Of a stretch of 64,000 bases of DNA, positions 58,233-64,000 are shown one piece after another; the stretch's first letter is position 1, and each line of letters begins with the position of its first letter. Source of the DNA: Clostridia bacterium (lineage in GTDB: Bacteria; Bacillota; Clostridia; Oscillospirales; Acutalibacteraceae); assembly GCA_017450005.1 (NCBI GenBank), contig JAFSYM010000026.1, forward strand, positions 25,338 through 89,337, read 5' to 3'. The notes under the pieces were generated by a model. That model was given only the letters and a program-made list of their open reading frames with translations, did no database searches and was not told the origin of the DNA. The position numbers were made by a program, and so were the translations under genes.

Positions 58233-58784
58233 ATGGATCTTACCGAAAAAACCGTTGCACAGGATCGCAAGTATGAAGGACGCATCCTCAGTCTGCGCGT
58301 AGACGACGTCGAGCTGCCGAACGGCGCGACCGCCAAACGCGAAGTTGTAGAGCACCACGGCGGCGTGACGGTCGCCGCTTTGACAGACGAAAACGAACTG
58401 CTGTTTGTGCGCCAGTTCCGTTATCCGTACGGCGAGGTTGTGCTCGAACTGCCGGCGGGCAAGCTCGAAAAGGACGAAAACGCGTTTCACGCGGGCATCC
58501 GCGAGCTGCGGGAGGAGACCGGCGCGGTAGCGCAGAAATACGTCGATCTGGGTAAGTTCTATCCGTCCCCCGGTTACACAAACGAAGTGATTCATCTTTA
58601 CGGCGCCACGGGTATTACGTTCGAGGAGCAGAATCTCGACGAAGATGAATTTCTCAACGTCGAGCGCATTCCGCTGTCCACGGCGGTGGAAATGGTGCTC
58701 AATAACGAAATCGTCGACGGCAAGACACAGGCTGCCGTTTTGAAAATGGCGCTGCGCACCTGGTATGCGGAGGAAACGCAATGA
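58233..58784 (+). CDS. Nudix ADP-sugar pyrophosphatase
   Basis: A 183-residue Nudix hydrolase. The Nudix box GKLEKDENAFHAGIRELREE (continuing TGA) near 82-104 is complete. Family members cleave ADP-ribose or other ADP-sugars. ATG 58233 follows GGAGG; an upstream in-frame ATG lies in the terminator. The maf gene starts inside its stop (ATGA). Confidence 0.92.
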   Translation: MDLTEKTVAQDRKYEGRILSLRVDDVELPNGATAKREVVEHHGGVTVAALTDENELLFVRQFRYPYGEVVLELPAGKLEKDENAFHAGIRELREETGAVAQKYVDLGKFYPSPGYTNEVIHLYGATGITFEEQNLDEDEFLNVERIPLSTAVEMVLNNEIVDGKTQAAVLKMALRTWYAEETQ

Positions 58785-59344
58785 GCATTGTCCTCGCTTC
58801 CGCGTCCCCCCGCCGCAGGGAGCTGCTGCAAAGGGCGGGTGTGGATTTCACCGTGCGCGCTTCGGACGCCGAGGAATTTATTGAACCCGGTACGCCGCCG
58901 CATGAGGCGGTGATGCAGCTTGCCGCGCAGAAAGCAGCAGCCGTCGCGCGGGATTGTCCGGACGATCTGGTGATCGGCGCAGATACGGTGGTTGTTTTTG
59001 ACGGCGAGATTCTCGGCAAACCCACGGACGCAGCGGACGCGGCGCGGATGCTGCACCGGCTTTCCGGGCAGACGCACGCGGTCTATACGGGCGTATGTCT
59101 GGTGCGAGGGGGGAAAACGGAAACCTTTTTCGAGCAAACACAGGTCACGTTTTATCCGCTGACGGATGAGCAGATCGCGTCGTACATTGCAACCGGCGAG
59201 CCGATGGACAAAGCCGGCGCCTACGGCATCCAGGGACGCGGCTGTACGCTCGTGCGCGGAATCTGCGGCGATTACTTCAACGTCGTCGGCCTGCCGGTCG
59301 CCGCACTGTGCAGACGGCTGAACGAAATAGGTGAATTAAAATAA
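58781..59344 (+). CDS. maf: Maf-family nucleotide pyrophosphatase
   Basis: A 187-residue Maf/YhdE nucleoside triphosphate pyrophosphatase, which hydrolyses non-canonical or pyrimidine dNTPs. ASASPRRRELL at the N-terminus binds phosphate; GADTVV near 66 and KAGAYGIQGRG near 145 complete the site. It overlaps the Nudix gene by 4 nt, a plausible nucleotide-pool sanitation pair. Confidence 0.94.
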   Translation: MSIVLASASPRRRELLQRAGVDFTVRASDAEEFIEPGTPPHEAVMQLAAQKAAAVARDCPDDLVIGADTVVVFDGEILGKPTDAADAARMLHRLSGQTHAVYTGVCLVRGGKTETFFEQTQVTFYPLTDEQIASYIATGEPMDKAGAYGIQGRGCTLVRGICGDYFNVVGLPVAALCRRLNEIGELK

Positions 59345-59360
59345 AATCGGAATACTAAAA

Positions 59361-59385
59361 AAAGACCTCCGTCGGAGGTCTTTTT
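59361..59385. terminator. Bidirectional terminator after maf and the cohesin-dockerin gene
   Basis: AAAGACCTCC-GTC-GGAGGTCTTTTT; A and T runs on both sides make it usable in both directions. Confidence 0.92.
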
Positions 59386-59407
59386 GCTTTGTCAATTACT
59401 TTTTTCG

Positions 59408-60364
59408 TCAGCGTTCCGGGACGGGGCAGTCGATGAACTGGAACGGGAAGTCGTCGTGTGCAATGCAGTCCATGATGCACTGGATATCCATACCGTTGAT
59501 CGTGCCGTCGACATTGACGTCAGCGGCAAAGGTCTGCGGGAGCTCGTCGGTAAACAGGAAGTCCCAGGTGTCGCTGTCGGTCATGATTTCCAGCAGGAGC
59601 TGGATGTCCATACCGTTGATCACGCCGTCGCCGTTGACGTCGCCGAGATAAATCAGGGTGTATTCTTCCACAGCCGTGCCGCTCTGATCGAGAATGGTGA
59701 GCTTCGAGCCAGTGGATTCCACGTCGAGATCGTTGTACTCGACATTGAAGCTCCAGCCGCCGAAGGTCTCGATGTAGTCGCTCATGAACGGATCGTCGAT
59801 GGAATTGACGCCGCAGATGAAGTTCTCGTCGTTTTCACTCACATATGTGTACAGGAAGCAGTCTTCGCTGAAGCTCCAGCCGCCCTGTACGGTGACTGCG
59901 CCGTTCTGCGTTTCAAAAGCGACGTTATCGCCGTTTACGTCAAACGTACTGTCTGCGCTGTACGTCACGGTGATTGTTTTGTCGCCGGCAACGGCATTCT
60001 CACTGACTTTGAAGGTCAGCATAAAGAAATCGCCGCTGGCAGTCTGATTCGCGGTGTAGTCGTACCAGAGCAGGTTAAACGGAATCAGCGACAGGTTGCC
60101 GCCGGGTACGGCAGTACCGCCGGTGAAAAGATCGCAGTAATCGGCGCCCGTCAGCGTCAGCTCGGCCGGATCGTAGCTGACGGAAACAATGCAGGCCATG
60201 ATACCGGGGTTGTTTTCGATGCGGATAGGAATCTGCACAGTGTCGCCCGGCATCGCCGAAACGGTGCCTGCGGAGAATGTGGGCGTTTCGACAGCCGAAA
60301 CACAAACGGGGATGCACGCGAGCATCAGCGCCAGAGCCACAAAAACGGAGAGGATCTTTTTCAA
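59408..60364 (-). CDS. Secreted cohesin-like plus dockerin protein
   Basis: A 318-residue exported protein. Signal peptide (KKILSVFVALALMLACIPVC), a cohesin-like domain of about 130 residues (MPGDTVQIPIRIENNPGIMA, later GDKTITVTYS) and a C-terminal type I-like dockerin with two calcium-loop repeats (GDVNGDGVINGMDIQ near 245 and ADVNVDGTINGMDIQ near 285). A protein with both modules could bridge complexes or self-associate. No glycoside hydrolase is present, so cellulosome membership is unproven. A promoter lies 70-98 nt upstream. Confidence 0.87.
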   Translation of the reverse strand: MKKILSVFVALALMLACIPVCVSAVETPTFSAGTVSAMPGDTVQIPIRIENNPGIMACIVSVSYDPAELTLTGADYCDLFTGGTAVPGGNLSLIPFNLLWYDYTANQTASGDFFMLTFKVSENAVAGDKTITVTYSADSTFDVNGDNVAFETQNGAVTVQGGWSFSEDCFLYTYVSENDENFICGVNSIDDPFMSDYIETFGGWSFNVEYNDLDVESTGSKLTILDQSGTAVEEYTLIYLGDVNGDGVINGMDIQLLLEIMTDSDTWDFLFTDELPQTFAADVNVDGTINGMDIQCIMDCIAHDDFPFQFIDCPVPER

Positions 60365-60433
60365 AACAAACGCCTCCTTGATCGGATGATTGATTCGGAA
60401 AATGGTATTTCAAGTTACAATAACTATAATCTC

Positions 60434-60462
60434 ATTATAAATGCCCGCGCGCAAAAAATCAA
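60434..60462 (-). promoter_or_regulatory. Promoter of the cohesin-dockerin gene
   Basis: Minus-strand TTGATT (60462-60457), 17-nt spacer, consensus TATAAT (60439-60434). Confidence 0.8.
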
Positions 60463-60564
60463 GTATGAATTTTATGGGCGTAAAAATACCGGACGCGGCG
60501 TGCAAAAACGCGGCGCTTCACTCCGAAATCGAACGGACGGAAAATACCGGGAGTTTTCCATCAT

Positions 60565-60710
60565 TTATCCACAAACAGAAGCATTACCGGACAAGGTATT
60601 TTGTCAGTTATACACCGGATGTGGAAAATACAGTGCATAAGTTCTTACAAAATAAACTTCCGATTCAGAAATATTTCGTGTAATTGTGGTCAAAATAATA
60701 ACTTTCCACA
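60565..60710. other. Cluster of DnaA-box-like sites
   Basis: A perfect TTATCCACA (60565-60573) is followed by TTATACACC (60608), TGTGGAAAA (60620-60628), TGTGGTCAA (60685) and CTTTCCACA (60702-60710), in an otherwise gene-free region of about 700 bp (60365-61076). I see no coding sequence there. Could be a DnaA-binding regulatory site or chance. Confidence 0.4.
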
Positions 60711-60802
60711 AGATATAGATTCCGAAAAACAGCATAGTGCACAACCCGGTTGAAAAACAAGCAAAACGGAGTGAAATACTGCGAAATCGGAGTGAAAAGA
60801 TG

Positions 60803-60831
60803 TTGACAAATTCAGGAACCCGTGATATACT
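60803..60831 (+). promoter_or_regulatory. Promoter reading into the repeat array
   Basis: Consensus TTGACA (60803-60808), 17-nt spacer, TATACT (60826-60831). It would transcribe the repeats and the GIY-YIG gene. Confidence 0.75.
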
Positions 60832-60969
60832 CAAAATATAAAATAGTATAGGTGTCATACTCTGTCGTTTTGTCTTCAGGCAGATCAGGGCGCCAGAACC
60901 GCGACCCATTCCGCCGGAAACGGCATTTCCCCGCAACGACAGGTAAGTAGAAGTGCAACGTAAAACCGG

Positions 60970-61995
60970 TGTCATCGCGAGCGGAGCGACGCGATCCGTA
61001 CCCCGGGAGCTCGTAAAGGGAGAAGGGATTGCTTCGTCACTGCGTTCCTCGCAATGACAGGTGAGGCGAAAAACAAGTGCATTATTACGTTTACATTTTG
61101 ACGAACACCACGAATGTTGTGCTATATACCGGTGTGACAAATAATTTGATTCGCCGTGTTTACGAGCACAAGTCACATGCAGACCCCAACAGTTTTACCG
61201 CGCGATACGAAGTTACCAAGCTGGTTTATTTTGAGGAAACGACGGATTCATATACAGCAATTAGTCGTGAGAAGCAAATTAAAGGCGGAAGCCGAAAGAA
61301 GAAAAACAGACTGATTGAGCAGATGAACCCGGAGTGGAAAGATTTATACCTCGAGTTAATATAACCGGTGTCATCGCGAGCGGAGCGACGCGATCCGTAC
61401 CCCGGGAGCGCGTAAAAGGAGAAACGGATTGCTTCGTCACTGCGTTCCTCGCAATGACAGGTAAGTAGAAGTGCAACGTAAAAACCGGTGTCATCGCGAG
61501 CGGAGCGACGCGATCCGTACCTCGGGAGCGCGTAAAGGGAGAACGGATTGCTTCGTCACTGCGTTCCTCGCAATGACAGGTAAGTAGAAGTGCAACGTAA
61601 AAACCGGTGTCATCGCGAGCGAAGCGACGCGATCCGTACCCCGGGAGCACGTAAAGGGAGAAACGGATTGCTTCGTCACTTTGTTCCCCGCAACGACAAG
61701 TAAGTAGAAGCACAACGTAAAAACCGGTGTCATCGCGAGCGGAGCGACGCGATCCGTACCCCGGGAGCGCGTAAAAGAAGAAACGGATTGCTTCGTCACT
61801 ATGTTCCTCGCAATGACAGGTCAATTTACGAAAGAGGAGAACGGATTGCTTCGTCACTTTGTTCCTCGCAATGACAGGTAAGAAGAAGCACAACGTAAAA
61901 ACCGGTGTCATCGCGAGCGAAGCGACGCGATCCGTACCCCGGGAGCGCGTAAAGGGAGAACGGAGTGCTTTGTCACTTTGTTCCCCGCAATGACA
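60970..61995 (+). repeat. Array of ~90-bp inverted-repeat elements
   Basis: Six full units (about 60970-61059, 61369-61459, 61489-61578, 61608-61698, 61728-61818, 61906-61995), all in one orientation, each bounded by TGTCATCGCGAGCGGAGCGA and an imperfect complementary end ...CCTCGCAATGACA. Spacers of about 30 bp (GGTAAGTAGAAGTGCAACGT) are near-identical. Partial units lie at 60931-60960 and about 61840-61877. The GIY-YIG gene occupies the place of the spacer between units 1 and 2. Confidence 0.92.
61077..61364 (+). CDS. GIY-YIG family endonuclease
   Basis: A 95-residue single-domain nuclease: YYVYILTN and LYTGVTNNLIRRVYEHK carry the GIY-YIG core with the arginine and a C-terminal KQIKGGSRKKK basic helix. 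The gene lies between the first and second full repeat units of the array. The start is the GTG at 61077, within the spacer-derived AAGTGCA, and the stop abuts the next unit (TAA then CCGGTGTCAT). Such small nucleases are widespread; association with repeats suggests a role in their spread, like RAYT transposases with REP elements, but this is inference. Confidence 0.85.
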   Translation: MHYYVYILTNTTNVVLYTGVTNNLIRRVYEHKSHADPNSFTARYEVTKLVYFEETTDSYTAISREKQIKGGSRKKKNRLIEQMNPEWKDLYLELI

Positions 61996-62093
61996 ACAAA
62001 TTTGGTCAAAAAGCTATCGGCATTAAGCTAACGGCTAACCGCTTCATAGCTTTGAGATATATACATCCTGAAATGTAAAAGGAGGAATTGTAA

Positions 62094-64000
62094 ATGCTGA
62101 AAAACATTTGCAAACGCACACTCGCTACGCTGATCGCGATCGTGATGATCGTGACGACGTTCTGCTTTGCGGACCTCGGTCTGTTTGCGAACGCGTGGGT
62201 CAACGTAGAGAAGATCAAGACCGCGGGTCGTCCGACGGTGCAGTTCTATGTGCCCGAGACGATCTACCGCAATCCGAGCGGCACGGGGTACCAGTACTTC
62301 GTGGACTCGAGCAAATACGGTACGCTGAGCACGGACGCGGCCAAGACGAGCGGTACGATCGCGTTTACATCGGACTCGCTGTTTACGTCTCTGACGATCA
62401 CGCGCTCGGACGACGCGTCCAAGACGTACACCGCCTCGAACAAATCGACCTATGAGACGACGTTCTCCGACGGCGACCTTGCCGGCAGCGGGAGCGGCAA
62501 CAACAGCGTCATCACATGGACGGCGACGTACCAGGTGGACGGCCGTTGGTTCAAGAGTGTCGCGCATACATACGTCTACGAGCCGGACATCACGCAGTCC
62601 GGTACGGCATGGCATAACTATTACTCCGGCGACTGGTCTGATCCGGAATGCACGTTCTTCTTCTTCCTGACCGGCTACCACAGCAAGACGGGCGGCGATA
62701 TGTGCTCGAACTTCACGGAGCGCGGCGCGAATTCCGCACTGGCGGCGCCGCTGGTCAAGTTCCCGGCCGGCTCATGGACGGCGACGGGCACCGGACGCGA
62801 CAGCAACATCATCCCGTCCTCGGGCAGCAACAGCTACTTTACCGAGCAGGAGAACGGCGGTGTGACGCGCAAGTGGATGGGCGACTATCACGACATCATC
62901 TGGCCGACGGGCAGCAGCGGCAGCGTGGCGGGTACCTCGCCGCAGGTCGCGACGATCACCGTCGACACGTCCCGCTACTCCAGCTACAGCCAGATCCCGA
63001 ACTTCAAGGTCGGTTATTCGCAGTATTACATGCACCGCTACGGCTCCGGTAACCACATCTACTGGATCAAGAGCGCGGCGAACTTTACCGACTCCGACGC
63101 GGAGGACGCCGAGGTTTCCGGCACGCCCAATCTGGAGGCAATCAACGTCGACACCGGCAGCGTCGAGGCCGACAACATGATGCACCGCGGTCTGTACTCG
63201 CTGTCCGGTACGCTCCCGCAGGCCGGCAGCAGCCGCACGGACACGATCTACGTTAAGCGTATGAACGGTTTCAAGGGCGTTGTGCGTGAGTCCACATACG
63301 CCATCGTCGGTACGTCCCTGACGACGGTCGCCGTCAGCAAGGGCGCGCTGCGCGATGTGTACCGCCAGGCGAGCTGCCTTGCGGTCGATACCAGCAGCTC
63401 CACTGCGACGCCGTCGTATTCCAACTACTCCGCTTTCACGACCTCGCTGATTAACGCCGGTAAGGTGCTGGGCGATCCGACTGCGGCGCAGTCGACGATC
63501 GACAGCGCAAAATCCGACCTGCAGACAAAGCTCACCAATCTGAAAAATCAGTTGACGAACCTTCCCGGCGGTTTCCAAGGCGTTCCCATCACGTTCTACG
63601 TGCCGGAGCTGATTTATCTGAAGCCCAACACGACGAACACCACAAACATGAGCACGATGAACAGCATGAGCACGTTCCAGTACTACGTCGACCGCAATAC
63701 GGCTGCGAACGGCTTCGGTCTGCGCACGGGTGAAAATACCACGGGTAACATTTATTTCAAATGCGATCAGGCGTCTAAGGTCAAGAGCATCACCTGCTCG
63801 GGCGCGAACGTATCCCTGAGCACATCTTCGTCCGATACGAACACGCTGGAATGCACGATCAATTCCGGCACGATGTCGTCTGCCGTGGCGCACGACAGCC
63901 AGGCGACGCTGACGTGGACGATCACTTATACGGTTGGCGGCGTCGACTTTACGGCCAAGAGCTACACGCGCGTCTACGCGCCGTACTCATGGGCGGTGGC
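62094..64000 (+). CDS. Large secreted repeat protein, truncated by the window edge
   Basis: The first 635 codons are open to the end of the window. A signal peptide (KRTLATLIAIVMIVTTFCFA) is followed by at least two related modules, beginning VQFYVPETIYRNP near 53 and ITFYVPELIYLKP near 500, each with an FVDSS/YYVDR-type continuation and CTWTITY-like end. Ser, Thr and Gly are abundant, typical of surface adhesins or S-layer-like proteins. GGAGG lies 8 nt before the ATG at 62094. No known family was recognised. Confidence 0.72.
   Translation, partial: MLKNICKRTLATLIAIVMIVTTFCFADLGLFANAWVNVEKIKTAGRPTVQFYVPETIYRNPSGTGYQYFVDSSKYGTLSTDAAKTSGTIAFTSDSLFTSLTITRSDDASKTYTASNKSTYETTFSDGDLAGSGSGNNSVITWTATYQVDGRWFKSVAHTYVYEPDITQSGTAWHNYYSGDWSDPECTFFFFLTGYHSKTGGDMCSNFTERGANSALAAPLVKFPAGSWTATGTGRDSNIIPSSGSNSYFTEQENGGVTRKWMGDYHDIIWPTGSSGSVAGTSPQVATITVDTSRYSSYSQIPNFKVGYSQYYMHRYGSGNHIYWIKSAANFTDSDAEDAEVSGTPNLEAINVDTGSVEADNMMHRGLYSLSGTLPQAGSSRTDTIYVKRMNGFKGVVRESTYAIVGTSLTTVAVSKGALRDVYRQASCLAVDTSSSTATPSYSNYSAFTTSLINAGKVLGDPTAAQSTIDSAKSDLQTKLTNLKNQLTNLPGGFQGVPITFYVPELIYLKPNTTNTTNMSTMNSMSTFQYYVDRNTAANGFGLRTGENTTGNIYFKCDQASKVKSITCSGANVSLSTSSSDTNTLECTINSGTMSSAVAHDSQATLTWTITYTVGGVDFTAKSYTRVYAPYSWAV

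Noticed and set aside
61279..61911. Repetitive 210-residue frame on the minus strand of the repeat array
   Set aside because: It is a translation of the non-coding repeats (repeating CHCEERSDEAI and GTDRVAPLAMTP), has no ribosome-binding site and overlaps the GIY-YIG gene.
61369..61995. Possible CRISPR array
   Set aside because: Units are about 90 bp with inverted ends and the spacers are near-identical to one another, the opposite of a CRISPR array; no cas genes are nearby.
62772..63893. 373-residue minus-strand frame
   Set aside because: Shadow of the plus-strand secreted protein that begins at 62094 with a signal peptide and strong ribosome-binding site.

Overview
The window looks like a chromosomal segment of an anaerobic Clostridia-class Firmicute, probably a gut or rumen Oscillospirales/Ruminococcaceae relative. 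Supporting signs are Gram-positive promoters and strong Shine-Dalgarno sites, RemB, Soj/Spo0J/Noc with perfect Bacillus-type parS sites, cohesin and dockerin modules, CotH kinases, an ANTAR regulator next to glnA, and ferredoxin- and flavin-based redox enzymes. Base composition is moderately GC-rich by eye (not computed). The placement is inference from gene content; no ribosomal RNA gene is present and I see no tRNA gene.

Layout. (1) 1-8660, nitrogen assimilation: gdhA on the minus strand, then a divergent operon for a split archaeal-type glutamate synthase (GATase, FMN/Fe-S, polyferredoxin, FAD subunit, GXGXG), a short glnA and an ANTAR protein. The operon leader carries an intrinsic terminator that competes with a hexaloop hairpin, so the ANTAR protein probably controls its own operon by antitermination. 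(2) 8660-17680, an accessory island wholly on the minus strand: a double-WYL regulator with an HD hydrolase; an operon of six very small proteins, a zinc-ribbon protein, a ClpP-like protease and a soluble VirD4-like ATPase; and a secreted SH3/Ig-like protein. (3) 17.9-23.7 kb: DUF4474 protein, patatin, VanX-like peptidase, ADP-ribosylglycohydrolase, glycosyltransferase, ArsC-like protein. (4) 23.7-27.9 kb: potABCD polyamine uptake operon behind a palindromic repeat.

(5) 27.9-36.8 kb: a minus-strand block with three NuoE/NuoF/GltD-like subunits that match the Stn-type electron-bifurcating transhydrogenase, two CotH-like kinases, a VTC-domain protein and a DUF4956 membrane protein. (6) 37-42.7 kb: a 1105-residue secreted protein with five 42-residue repeats, a coiled-coil protein and an amidohydrolase. 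(7) 42.7-57.4 kb, origin-proximal genes: mnmG, rsmG, noc, soj, spo0J on the plus strand with two parS sites, then apbE, a NusG_II protein, a Gx transporter and a subtilase, facing remB, recF, S4 protein, dnaN, recR, ybaB, dnaX and the SRP RNA gene on the minus strand. The recR-dnaN gap holds TAG trinucleotide repeats beside DnaA-box-like repeats and is a candidate oriC, although dnaA is not adjacent.

(8) 57.4-64 kb: DUF212 protein, a 35-residue peptide gene with its own promoter and terminator, Nudix hydrolase, Maf, a cohesin-dockerin protein, an array of about 90-bp inverted-repeat elements with a GIY-YIG nuclease gene between two copies, and the start of a large secreted repeat protein that runs off the window.

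Strongest leads: the oriC candidate, the ANTAR leader, the small-protein/ClpP/VirD4 island, the GIY-YIG repeat array and the isolated 35-residue peptide gene.
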